Of a stretch of DNA of 64,000 bases, positions 26,297-35,200 are shown piece after piece (position 1 is the first letter of the stretch; each line of letters starts with the position of its first letter). The position numbers and the translations under genes are program-made. The stretch comes from Labilibaculum euxinicum (GTDB lineage: Bacteria; Bacteroidota; Bacteroidia; Bacteroidales; Marinifilaceae). The notes under the pieces were generated by a model that was given only the letters and a program-made list of their open reading frames with translations, did no database searches and was not told the origin of the DNA. The stretch lies in assembly GCF_009795715.1 (NCBI RefSeq), contig NZ_WTCR01000002.1, positions 310,001-374,000 of the forward strand, written 5' to 3'.

Positions 26297-28297
26297 ATGT
26301 ACTACAAAAGACTATTAATAGCGAATCGTGGCGAAATTGCCTTAAGAATCATGCGAACAGCAAGAGAATTAGGCATTCATACTATTGCGCTATATACTGA
26401 ACTCGATCGGCAGGCAGAGCATGTTTTGCAGGCCGACGAGGCATATCCTTTAAAGGGAAATAATTTACAGGAAACATATCTGAATTTAAATCAGATCGTT
26501 GAAATTGCACGAAAAGCAAAAGCGGATGCTATTCATCCGGGATATGGATTTTTAGCTGAGAATGCTGTTTTCTCACAATTATGTGTCGATAATGGAATTG
26601 ATTTTGTTGGCCCTGATGCTGATGCTATCCTGTTAATGGGAAATAAGGTGAATGCACGGGAATTTGCCAAATCCATTGGTGTTCCGGTTTTGGAAGGTGT
26701 TGTTGGAGACTCCGTGAAATTGATAGAGGAAGCGGGAAAAATGCAGTTTCCACTTTTGATTAAAGCTGCTGCAGGTGGCGGTGGCAAGGGAATGCGGATC
26801 GTCTATAAAAAAGAAGACTTGCAGGCTGCTTTGGAGTCGACATCGCGTGAATCCACAAGCTATTTTGGCGATGGCACCGTTTTAATCGAAAGATACATAC
26901 AAAATCCGCGACATATAGAAGTTCAGATTTTAGCTGATCAGCATGGAAATGTGGTACATTTATTTGAGCGGGAATGCTCTATTCAGAGAAGATTTCAGAA
27001 AGTGATTGAAGAAGCTCCTTCGCCAACTTTAACGCATGAATTGAGGAAGGAAATGGGCAATATGGCTGTTTTTTTAGCTCAGGAAATGAACTACACCAAT
27101 GCAGGAACAGTTGAATTTTTGGTTGATGAGGATTTGAATTACTACTTCTTGGAAATGAACACCAGAATTCAGGTGGAACATCCCGTTACGGAAATGATTA
27201 CAGGAATTGATTTGGTGGAAAAACAGTTGTCGATAGCTTCGGGTCGAAAGCTAAAGTTGAGACAGGAAGATATTCACATGAAAGGTCATGCTATTGAAGC
27301 CAGAATTTATGCGGAAGATCCTGAAAATGAATTTATACCATCACCAGGTGAAATTAGTTTTTACAAAACACCTAAATTGTTTGATGGACGGTTGCGTCTG
27401 GATTCTGCTATAGTGGGGGCATGCACAATTCATCCTGATTACGATCCGATGATTGCGAAATTGGTTGTATGGGACGAAAACAGAGATCTGGCCATTGAAG
27501 GTTTGCATCATGCCTTGCACAATTACGAGATACATGGAATTAAGAACAACATCATGTATTTGCATACATTGTTGAATACTGATCATTTTAAGCAAAATAA
27601 AATCTCAACACATTTTTGTCAGAATCATAATGATGAGTTGATGCGAAAAATGCAGGAAGATAAACTTGAAATACCTGCTGCTCTTTTCCAAATCAGTTTC
27701 GTTTTGTTTGAATTGAAAAGGAAGAAGGTCAATTCAATTTGGGAAGAAATTGGCTATTGGAGACAGCAGGGAATAAAACTTAGAATTGTAGATAAAGAAG
27801 TACTTGATATTGAAATAATCAGTAAAGATCCATATGAAATAAAAATTAGTGGTGTGCCTTATGTATTTGAAAATGTTACTTCTGGTGATAGTCAGTTGAT
27901 GCTGGAGTTTAATGGTGTCAGATATCTGTTTTATCAATCGAAAAATACAGAAGGAAAGAGCTTTGTGAGTTGTCAGGGGATTGTTCGTGAAATGATGAGA
28001 TGGTCGGAGATTCAATCCAATATAGCAGATGTTGGGGGTTCTGATCAGAAAGAAGGTGATGGAAGTATTTTATCGCCGATGCCGGGCAGAGTTGTGAAAA
28101 TTGAAGTTAATGAGGGACAGAAGGTGGCTAAAGGTGATGTCTTGATTATTGTGGAAGCAATGAAAATGGAGAACAGTATTTTGGCTCCGTTTCACGGGAA
28201 AGTTGAGAACTTATTGGTTTCTGAAGGAGATCAGGTTAAGAATAGAACAGAATTGATGAAGTTAATGATGGATTTAACAGATCAGGTTATATATTGA
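26297..28297 (+). CDS. Acyl-CoA carboxylase alpha subunit (biotin carboxylase plus BCCP)
   Basis: This 666-residue protein couples an ATP-grasp biotin carboxylase to a C-terminal biotin carrier. The biotin-carboxylase part (1-450) opens with LLIANRGEIALRIMRTARELG and has HPGYGFLAENAVF, the glycine-rich ATP loop KAAAGGGGKGMRIV and FLEMNTRIQVEHPVTEM. A BT-type linker region follows (about 480-590), and the carrier domain ends the protein with the biotinylation site VEAMKMENSI. It must work with the beta subunit encoded two genes upstream. The paired hydratase between them suggests methylcrotonyl-CoA; propionyl-CoA cannot be excluded from sequence. Confidence 0.92.
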   Translation: MYYKRLLIANRGEIALRIMRTARELGIHTIALYTELDRQAEHVLQADEAYPLKGNNLQETYLNLNQIVEIARKAKADAIHPGYGFLAENAVFSQLCVDNGIDFVGPDADAILLMGNKVNAREFAKSIGVPVLEGVVGDSVKLIEEAGKMQFPLLIKAAAGGGGKGMRIVYKKEDLQAALESTSRESTSYFGDGTVLIERYIQNPRHIEVQILADQHGNVVHLFERECSIQRRFQKVIEEAPSPTLTHELRKEMGNMAVFLAQEMNYTNAGTVEFLVDEDLNYYFLEMNTRIQVEHPVTEMITGIDLVEKQLSIASGRKLKLRQEDIHMKGHAIEARIYAEDPENEFIPSPGEISFYKTPKLFDGRLRLDSAIVGACTIHPDYDPMIAKLVVWDENRDLAIEGLHHALHNYEIHGIKNNIMYLHTLLNTDHFKQNKISTHFCQNHNDELMRKMQEDKLEIPAALFQISFVLFELKRKKVNSIWEEIGYWRQQGIKLRIVDKEVLDIEIISKDPYEIKISGVPYVFENVTSGDSQLMLEFNGVRYLFYQSKNTEGKSFVSCQGIVREMMRWSEIQSNIADVGGSDQKEGDGSILSPMPGRVVKIEVNEGQKVAKGDVLIIVEAMKMENSILAPFHGKVENLLVSEGDQVKNRTELMKLMMDLTDQVIY

Positions 28298-28348
28298 CCT
28301 GAAAATTAAGCATATATTATTTTGAATTTAACGCCAAATCAAAAAAAT

Positions 28349-30154
28349 ATGAAGGATAAAATCAGAATTGCAAATGCCGGTGGTTTCTGGGGCGATGACC
28401 TTGGAGTACTAAGAAGACAGTTGGAAGGTGGAGATGTGGATTACATATCTTCTGATTTTTTAGCAGAAGTAACGATGAGTATTCTTCGTAAACAACAGTT
28501 AAAAAACGAATCTTTAGGCTATGTTACTGATTTTGTGGATCAGATTGTAGATGTGGCTGATTTGATGAAAGAGAAAGGTGTAAGAATGATTACAAATGCC
28601 GGAGGCATTAATCCGATAGGTTGTGCCCGTAAAATTCTCACGGAACTCAAAAAGAAAGGGATTTCAATTAAAATAGCAGTAGTTGAAGGTGATAATATCA
28701 TTGAACGGATAGATGAGTTTTATCCTTCCAAAGCTAATTTTAAGAACATGGATACCGGAGATGAGTTTAAGGATATCTTCGAAAACATACAAAGTGCGAA
28801 TATTTATTTGGGTGTGCCACCTTTATTAAAAGCTTTGGAAAGCGGAGCTGATTTAATATTGGCAGGCCGCGTAACCGATACTTCGGTAACCATGGCGCCA
28901 ATGATCTATGAATTGGGCTGGAAACTGGATGATTGGGACCAATTGGCGGCAGGTTTGGTGGCTGGTCATATTATCGAATGTGGAGCGCAATCAACGGGAG
29001 GAAATTTTACTGATTGGCAAAAAGTAAAACGCTGGGATAACATGGGATATCCGATTGTTGAAATGAATAAAAATGGTGAGTTTACCGTCTATAAGCATGA
29101 GAACACAGGCGGTTTAATCAGTATTGACACAATTCGCGAGCAATTGGTATACGAAATGGGCAATCCGGCCCAATATATCAGTCCCGATGTTGTAGCCGAT
29201 TTTAGTCAGTTAGTGCTGGAAAAGCAAGGTGAAAATAGAGTGTTGGTGAAGAATGCAAAAGGTCATCCATCTACGCCGTATTTAAAAGTTTCAATGGCGT
29301 TTGAAGATGGATACAAAGCAACCAGCTCGATTGTTATCAGCGGAGGAAAAGTTTTAATTAAAGCACAAGAGTTTGAAAAAATATTTTGGGAGCGATTAAA
29401 GCATACTTATCTAAAGAAAAACACTGAATTTGTGGGATACAATGCCTGTCATCAGCATTTGGCTGAGGATATCGATCCCAATGAAATATTGCTGCGCTTA
29501 TCTGTTTATGATACTGATGTATCAAAAATCAAAGACTTTTCTATGAGTATTGCTCCGCTGATTTTAAGCGGACCTCCGGGAGTTGCCGTAACAGGTGGCA
29601 GGGCAAGAATGCAGCAGGTAATTACGTATTGGCCTACTTTAATTCCAAAAACTTGTATCTCATCAACAGTATATGTTTTAAATGAAGATGGAGAAATTAA
29701 AGAAACATCAGAAATACCTTCTGTTTTAGGAAATGAACAGGAAATAGCAGCAACACAATCATCGAATTCTTATCAGGAGAATGTGAAAAAAAAGAAAGGT
29801 GTAAAAATGTGTGCTGTTCCATTTCGGGAAATTTGTCTGGCCCGTTCCGGCGATAAAGGAGATACCGTAAATATCGGTGTACTGGCTCGATCTAAAGCGG
29901 TATATGAATTCTTAAAAACGGAATTAACTTCAGAAAGAATTACAGATATGTTTTTCGGCTTATCAAAAGGAAAAGTCACAAGATTCGAAATTGACAATTT
30001 ATTGGCATTGAATTTTTTATTGGATGAAGCTCTGGACGGTGGAGGAACCAAATCATTAATGATTGATGCTCAGGGTAAAACATTTGCATCTGCACTGTTG
30101 AATCAAGAGGTTGTGGTTCCAGAGGAAGTCTTGGGGACTATTTTATCTGATTAA
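28349..30154 (+). CDS. AtuA-like (DUF1446) protein of unknown activity
   Basis: The ATG at 28349 gives a 601-residue protein; a TTG nine codons earlier is also open. The N-terminal 450 residues match the AtuA/DUF1446 family: RIANAGGFWGDDL, DYISSDFLAEVTMSIL, MITNAGGINPIGCA, LAGRVTDTSVTMAPM and ECGAQSTGGNFTDW. The C-terminal 110 residues form a second AtuA-like domain (CLARSGDKGDTVNIGVLARS and FLLDEALDGGG). AtuA is required for acyclic terpene use in Pseudomonas, but its reaction is not settled. Here it lies between a methylcrotonyl-CoA-type carboxylase and an acyl-CoA dehydrogenase, so a role in branched acyl-CoA breakdown is inferred. Confidence 0.85.
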   Translation: MKDKIRIANAGGFWGDDLGVLRRQLEGGDVDYISSDFLAEVTMSILRKQQLKNESLGYVTDFVDQIVDVADLMKEKGVRMITNAGGINPIGCARKILTELKKKGISIKIAVVEGDNIIERIDEFYPSKANFKNMDTGDEFKDIFENIQSANIYLGVPPLLKALESGADLILAGRVTDTSVTMAPMIYELGWKLDDWDQLAAGLVAGHIIECGAQSTGGNFTDWQKVKRWDNMGYPIVEMNKNGEFTVYKHENTGGLISIDTIREQLVYEMGNPAQYISPDVVADFSQLVLEKQGENRVLVKNAKGHPSTPYLKVSMAFEDGYKATSSIVISGGKVLIKAQEFEKIFWERLKHTYLKKNTEFVGYNACHQHLAEDIDPNEILLRLSVYDTDVSKIKDFSMSIAPLILSGPPGVAVTGGRARMQQVITYWPTLIPKTCISSTVYVLNEDGEIKETSEIPSVLGNEQEIAATQSSNSYQENVKKKKGVKMCAVPFREICLARSGDKGDTVNIGVLARSKAVYEFLKTELTSERITDMFFGLSKGKVTRFEIDNLLALNFLLDEALDGGGTKSLMIDAQGKTFASALLNQEVVVPEEVLGTILSD

Positions 30155-30293
30155 TTTCAAAAATAAATTTAGAATGGAATTTGCGAAATGATTGATAGTT
30201 GCTAACTTAATATTTGTGAATGAGGAAGCCTAAAGATTGAAGTTGCAGGCATATTTCTTCATTCCTGAATTATTAATTACTAATAGATAATAT

Positions 30294-31439
30294 ATGTTTC
30301 CATATTTGAATGATGAACATGATACGATAAGAAGGGCTGTTCGGGATTTTGCAGAACGGGATATAAAACCATTGGCTCAGGAACTAGACGAGAAAGAGGA
30401 GTTTTCTATTGAATTAACCCGAAAAATGGGCGAAATGGGATTGTTTGGAATGACGCTTCCTGAAAAATATGGGGGACACAATACCGATTATCTGTCTTAT
30501 GTAATTGCAGTTGAGGAAATTGCAAGAGTTGATGGTTCGCATGCAGCTACACTTGCTGCTCATAATTCGCTGGGAATAGGTCCATTGTATGAATTTGGCA
30601 GTGAAAAGCAAAAATTAAAATACCTGCCGGGACTTTGTTCCGGCAAAGAACTGTGGGCTTTCGGATTGACAGAATCTGAGGCTGGTTCTGATTCCCGGGG
30701 ATCAAAAACATTTGCGAAAGACATAGGAGATAGTTGGGAAATTAACGGTTCGAAAATTTTTATTACCAATGGATCAACCCCTTTGTGTTCTGGTGTTACA
30801 GTTCAGGCAGTAACAGCAATAAATGGCAAAGAGAAAGAATTTACCACCTTTATTGTAGAAAAGGGAACATCCGGCTGGACATCCAAAGCCATGCACGGAA
30901 AAATGATGTGGAGGGCTTCTGATACTTCAGAAATGTTCTTTGATAAATGTTGTATACCCAAAGAAAATCTATTGGGCGAACGTGGCATGGGATCCAAAGT
31001 AATGTTAAAAACTTTGGATTCAGGAAGATTATCCATTGGCGCAATGGGCCTTGGATGTGCACAGGGTGCATATGAATTGGCTCTTGCATATGCAAAAGAG
31101 AGAAAGCAATTTGGAAAAACACTTTCGAAATTTCAAGCTGTTTCTTTTAAACTAGCTGATATGGCATTGAAAATTGAGTTAGCGAGAAACCTGTTGTACA
31201 AAGCATGCTGGTTGAAAGATACAGGGAAAGAATATGGAAAAGAAGCGGCCATGGCTAAATTGTATTGTTCAGAAATTGCAAAGGAAGTTGCCGACGAAGC
31301 AGTTCAAATTCATGGTGGATATGGTTTAATGAAAGATTATCCGGTAGAAAGGTTTTATCGCGATCAGCGTCTTCTTCAAATTGGAGAAGGAACATCTGAA
31401 ATTCAAAGATTGGTTATTTCAAGGTATATTGGATGTTGA
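30294..31439 (+). CDS. Acyl-CoA dehydrogenase (second in the cluster)
   Basis: This flavoenzyme (381 residues) carries the usual acyl-CoA dehydrogenase signatures: FGLTESEAGSDSRGSKT, FITNGSTPLCSG, QIHGGYGLMKDYPVERFYRDQR and a catalytic glutamate in IGEGTSEIQRLVISR. Placed beside the methylcrotonyl-CoA-type carboxylase, it could supply 3-methylcrotonyl-CoA from isovaleryl-CoA. However, classical isovaleryl-CoA dehydrogenases have a small residue (IGAGTSE) where this protein has glutamate. A short or medium straight-chain, citronellyl- or other branched acyl-CoA substrate is therefore equally possible. It uses the ETF encoded earlier in the cluster. Confidence 0.88.
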   Translation: MFPYLNDEHDTIRRAVRDFAERDIKPLAQELDEKEEFSIELTRKMGEMGLFGMTLPEKYGGHNTDYLSYVIAVEEIARVDGSHAATLAAHNSLGIGPLYEFGSEKQKLKYLPGLCSGKELWAFGLTESEAGSDSRGSKTFAKDIGDSWEINGSKIFITNGSTPLCSGVTVQAVTAINGKEKEFTTFIVEKGTSGWTSKAMHGKMMWRASDTSEMFFDKCCIPKENLLGERGMGSKVMLKTLDSGRLSIGAMGLGCAQGAYELALAYAKERKQFGKTLSKFQAVSFKLADMALKIELARNLLYKACWLKDTGKEYGKEAAMAKLYCSEIAKEVADEAVQIHGGYGLMKDYPVERFYRDQRLLQIGEGTSEIQRLVISRYIGC

Positions 31440-31543
31440 GACCTATCGCAATAGAATGCATGCAAACTAAATAGAGTATAAGACGAATGGTAGAGACAAT
31501 TGTCTCCAACTTTAAATCATATAACAACACTAATATTAACACT

Positions 31544-32620
31544 ATGAGTAGAGAACTGATACTTGCCTTAAATCCGCGAATGCAATTTACACGAATAGCT
31601 GTTTATCGGATGAATTCTCCGGTTTTTTTAAAGAAAATTAACCATAAGCCAGAGGAGATTGGTGATTTTAAATGCTTTTGCGATCAGACAAAATTCCGGG
31701 CAAAGGTGATTATGGATGAGTTAAAGGCCAATGATATTTCTATTGATGAAATAAAAGTCATTATTGGCAGAGGAGGACTTATCAAGCCTGTAAAATCGGG
31801 CGTTTACCGCATTAATGAGGCAATGATTAAAGACCTTTCGAATTGTGAGTTCGGCAATGACGTTGTGAACCTTAGCGGACTGCTCGCCTATACTATTTCG
31901 GAACAAATTAATGGTGCAGAAGCTTTTGTTGCCGATCCTGTTGTGGTTGATGAATTAGAAGATATAGCAAGAATAACAGGTCGCCCTGAGTTTAAAAAGC
32001 GTTCTATTTTTCATGCTTTAGATCAGAAAACAAGTGCAAGAAAATATGCTCAGAGTATTTATAAGAAATATGAAGAATTGAATCTGATTATTGCTCACTT
32101 AGGTGGAGGAATCAGTATCGGAGCTCATAAAAAGGGGAGAGTAGTAGATTCAAATCAGGCATACGATGGTGATGGGCCGTTTTCACCGATTAGAAGTGGA
32201 AGCTTGCCCATGGGAGAGATGATTCAAATGTGTTTTTCAGGAAAATATACTCAGGAAGAGATGATGAAAATGCAGACAGGTGAAGGTGGTTTGTATGCTT
32301 ATTTTAACACTTACAGTGGATATGATGTTTGTAGGATGAGAGATGCAGGTGATTCTAAAGCTAAAGAGGTGTTATCGGCAATGGCCTATCAAGTTGCTAA
32401 ATCAATAGGTTCGATGTATCCTGTATTTGGAGTTGATGCTGTTGATGCAATAATCATAACCGGAGGAATGGCCAAAGATGAAACATTGGTGAAAGAAATA
32501 AGAGGAAGAGTTGAAAAAATTGCACCTGTTATCATTTATCCTGGAGCAGAAGTATTGGGTGCACTTAGTGATTATGGTAGAATGATTTTGCGAAATGAAA
32601 CAGAAATATTAGATTACTAG
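31544..32620 (+). CDS. Butyrate kinase homologue with an altered phosphate-binding loop
   Basis: Starting at the ATG at 31544 gives 358 residues, the usual length for butyrate kinase. Most family motifs are intact: GRGGLIKPVKSGVYRINEAM, VADPVVVDELEDIARITGRP, KRSIFHALDQK, LIIAHLGGGISIGAHKKGRV, DGDGPFSPIRSGSLPMGEM and IIITGGMAKDE. The first motif is not intact: butyrate kinases read NPGSTSTK there, while this protein reads NPRMQFTR (residues 10-17), losing the glycine and serines of the phosphate loop. The reading frame is uninterrupted, so this is divergence, not a frameshift. Either activity is changed or the protein has another role. No phosphotransbutyrylase gene is adjacent. Confidence 0.82.
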   Translation: MSRELILALNPRMQFTRIAVYRMNSPVFLKKINHKPEEIGDFKCFCDQTKFRAKVIMDELKANDISIDEIKVIIGRGGLIKPVKSGVYRINEAMIKDLSNCEFGNDVVNLSGLLAYTISEQINGAEAFVADPVVVDELEDIARITGRPEFKKRSIFHALDQKTSARKYAQSIYKKYEELNLIIAHLGGGISIGAHKKGRVVDSNQAYDGDGPFSPIRSGSLPMGEMIQMCFSGKYTQEEMMKMQTGEGGLYAYFNTYSGYDVCRMRDAGDSKAKEVLSAMAYQVAKSIGSMYPVFGVDAVDAIIITGGMAKDETLVKEIRGRVEKIAPVIIYPGAEVLGALSDYGRMILRNETEILDY

Positions 32621-32967
32621 AAGAACTTATTTTAATTTATTATCAATAAGAATCAGCTTCGGCTGATTTTTTTATGCTATAAATCAGATGTATTCCATTA
32701 TTTTGTTCAATTGTATTTGTAGTAGCATTCTGTATATCAAGCAATTAGTAGTGTGGGCGATAAAAATCGTCCTTTGAGTGACAAATGTCGATTTAAAAAC
32801 CAAATTCCTCGTTTTTTAAACAAAACAAACCTCTTTCCTGTAGTTTATAAATCTCGCCATCCATTTATTGATAAGGCATTTGCATTCATATATATTTAAA
32901 AAGTATAAGGAGATCTACTCTTTGTGCCGAAAAAGGAACTACTAAATTTAATCTTATATTTTTTATT
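32621..32967. other. Gene-free stretch with the terminator of the acyl-CoA cluster
   Basis: Apart from the terminator at 32651-32673 there is no gene. The segment TACTCTTTG at 32916-32924 resembles the Bacteroidota -7 box with one extra base and may be part of the promoter of the six-haem cytochrome gene. Confidence 0.45.
32651..32673 (+). terminator. Rho-independent terminator closing the acyl-CoA cluster
   Basis: AATCAGC and GGCTGATT pair around a TTC loop and are followed by seven T. It lies 30 bases after the butyrate-kinase-like gene. Confidence 0.9.
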
Positions 32968-34077
32968 ATGAAAAAAACTCGCTTATTTTTTCAATTTGTA
33001 GGAATTGGAGTTTTTGCAATTTCTCTGCTAATAGCTGGTTGTACAAAAGAAGGACCTATGGGACCAGCTGGTGCTGATGGTACAAATGGAATTGATGGAA
33101 CCGATGGAAATTCAACCTGCTTAGATTGCCACTCAGGAGATACCAAAGCAACTATTGAAGCACAATTTGCTATGTCTGTTCACAGCAGCGGTATCAATGC
33201 AGTTGATTATGCCGGAGGAAATGCTTCTTGTGCACGCTGTCATTCACATCAAGGTTTTGTACAGTATGCCAATACCGGTACTGTAGCTGGAACTATCACA
33301 AATCCAACCGCATGGGAATGTACTACTTGTCATGGGTTACATGAATCATTTGAAGCAACAGATTATGCTTTAAGACTAAAAGATCCGGTACATCCAATAT
33401 TTGATCCTGCCATTACTATGGATTTAGGAGGAAATTCTAATTTGTGTGCTAACTGTCATCAATCAAGAAGAGCTGAGCCTATTATTGACAAACCAGGTGA
33501 TACATACAAAATTACCAGTACTCATTACGGACCTCACCACGGAGCACAGGCAAATGTTGTTGCAGGTGTTGGTTTTGCTGAAATTGAAGGTACTGTTGCT
33601 TATCCTGAACCAGGTTCTGCTACTCACTTAGCTCAGGCTTCTTGTACTGGTTGTCATATGGCAGAATTTGATAATGAAAATGATCAAGGAGGGCATACAT
33701 ATAATCCTTCTCTTTTAGCATGTAATACATGTCATGGTGTTACAGAGACAGATTTTAATTATGGAGGAGTACGATCAATTGTTGAAGGTCAACTTGAAAC
33801 TCTAAGAGATGAATTAGTTCGTTTAGGTGTTGTTGAGTTTGCTCAGGAGTCTGTTTACGAGTTAAATGAAGAGACAGGTCTTATTGAATTAGTTGCACAC
33901 CCAGGAGAATACGTTCCAGTAGTAGGAACTTATCCTATGGTTCAGGCACGTGCATTCTTTAACTGGGCTGGATTAGAAGAAGATCGTAGTTTAGGAGTAC
34001 ACAATCCAAAATATGTGAAAGCTTTATTACAAAATTCTATTGAAGCATTAGAAGCAGAGCCTACTCCAGGAAGCTAA
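32968..34077 (+). CDS. Six-haem cytochrome c lipoprotein with a collagen-like linker
   Basis: The 369-residue product has a lipoprotein signal (cysteine 25 in LLIAGC) followed by a short collagen-like linker (GPMGPAGADGTNGIDGTDGN). Six CxxCH haem sites follow at Cys51, 88, 118, 160, 226 and 252. The last 100 residues have no haem motif and contain acidic and aromatic segments. The protein would be a lipid-anchored electron carrier in the outer membrane or at the cell surface; the linker may raise the haem domain away from the membrane. It stands alone on the plus strand, opposite a block of further cytochrome genes. Its exact partner is unknown. Confidence 0.9.
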   Translation: MKKTRLFFQFVGIGVFAISLLIAGCTKEGPMGPAGADGTNGIDGTDGNSTCLDCHSGDTKATIEAQFAMSVHSSGINAVDYAGGNASCARCHSHQGFVQYANTGTVAGTITNPTAWECTTCHGLHESFEATDYALRLKDPVHPIFDPAITMDLGGNSNLCANCHQSRRAEPIIDKPGDTYKITSTHYGPHHGAQANVVAGVGFAEIEGTVAYPEPGSATHLAQASCTGCHMAEFDNENDQGGHTYNPSLLACNTCHGVTETDFNYGGVRSIVEGQLETLRDELVRLGVVEFAQESVYELNEETGLIELVAHPGEYVPVVGTYPMVQARAFFNWAGLEEDRSLGVHNPKYVKALLQNSIEALEAEPTPGS

Positions 34078-34109
34078 ATTTTTTCAAAAAATATATAATC
34101 AATAAAAAA

Positions 34110-34144
34110 GTTGCTCATCTGAAAAGATTGAGCAACTTTTTTTT
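34110..34144 (+). terminator. Rho-independent terminator of the six-haem lipoprotein gene
   Basis: GTTGCTCA and TGAGCAAC pair around an 11-base loop, preceded by A-rich and followed by T-rich sequence. It starts 33 bases after the stop codon. Confidence 0.9.
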
Positions 34145-34535
34145 ATGCAACAAAAGCTGTTGTAATTTAAAGAGAGATTTGCTGTGAAAGGATATTTTAT
34201 AGACAAGAAGCTGTTTATAAAAGTAAAGTTCTGAAAATGATTAACCATTTTATTAAATTATATTGAACCAGTTGAGATTCTTCAACCGGTTTGCCCCATT
34301 GATACTTTTATCTGGATTTACTTGTCAGCTAGATAAGAAGCTAAATATTGAATTGAAGAGTTAACCAAACTCGATTATACCCAATTGTTGGAAAATGATT
34401 AGATGACTTATGAAGGTTAGTATCTAAATTTACTCATTAAATTTAATTTCGTTCATGATTGAGCTGGCATTATACCTTTGTGCAGATTTATCTATAAATT
34501 GGAATCTCGCATAATGATGCAGAAAGTGTAGTCAC

Positions 34536-34568
34536 AAAAAAAACCGAATCCAATGGATCCGGTTTTTT
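34536..34568 (-). terminator. Terminator of the cytochrome b gene
   Basis: On the minus strand ACCGGATCC and GGATTCGGT (with one G-T pair) close a small loop, followed by a run of T. It lies 17 bases after the stop of the cytochrome b gene, and its A-run on the other side could let it work both ways. Confidence 0.85.
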
Positions 34569-34584
34569 ATTTAAGATAGTGTTG

Positions 34585-35199
34585 TTAATGCCAACCTGTT
34601 ATCATGCTTTTAAAATTACTGCTAATAGAACTTCCTATCGTACAAACATACAAATGAATAAACAAAAACAGAGATAAAATAAAACCAATAATCACATGTA
34701 CAATTGCCGTTAATAATAAGCCGCTGAATCCAAATACTTGAGGAACAATAATTTCAGGAAACAACATAGCAGCACCACTGGCAATAATAATAGGAAATCC
34801 AACATACATGGCGGTAGAGTATATAAAACGCTGCATTGGATTAAATTTATTTTCAGCCGATATTGGGTAGGGTGCATCCTGTTTTTTAAACATTCCAAAA
34901 AGGTAGTATACCGATTGGTTGAAGATTCTTGTCAATAATCCTTTAGTTTTCATTTTGTATTGTTTTCCGTTTGATGTAAACAGATTTCCAATAATAAAAA
35001 GAAGGTAATTCAGACTGATGAGAATGCCGCAAAGGTTATGAAGCTCAACAGATCGTTCAAAGGAAATTAACAGGGGATTCTCAGGATTTGAATATTGCAT
35101 ACTGACCCCGGTAACCAAAAGGGTAATAAAAAGTATTGCATTCACCCAGTGCCAAATACGAATCCAAATTGGATATAAATAAAGTTTTTCGCTAGCCAT
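34585..35199 (-). CDS. Di-haem b-type cytochrome (HydC/FdnI-like), partner of the seven-haem cytochrome
   Basis: The ATG at 35199 is chosen because it lies one base after the upstream stop codon; the longer frame would run into that gene. The 204-residue protein has four membrane helices. Four histidines on the helices (WIRIWHWVN, VELHNLCG, AIVHVIIG and FIHLYV) fit two b haems, and KFNPMQRFIY is the loop typical of formate dehydrogenase/hydrogenase cytochrome b subunits. With the seven-haem cytochrome encoded immediately upstream it would form a membrane quinol-to-periplasm electron transfer unit. Confidence 0.88.
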   Translation of the reverse strand: MASEKLYLYPIWIRIWHWVNAILFITLLVTGVSMQYSNPENPLLISFERSVELHNLCGILISLNYLLFIIGNLFTSNGKQYKMKTKGLLTRIFNQSVYYLFGMFKKQDAPYPISAENKFNPMQRFIYSTAMYVGFPIIIASGAAMLFPEIIVPQVFGFSGLLLTAIVHVIIGFILSLFLFIHLYVCTIGSSISSNFKSMITGWH

Positions 35200-35200
35200 A

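Larger units (their letters stand above)
34078..34584. other. Gene-free stretch between convergent cytochrome genes
   Basis: Two terminators lie at its ends, one for each convergent gene. The roughly 390 bases between them have no plausible gene and no repeat that I could see. Confidence 0.5.
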
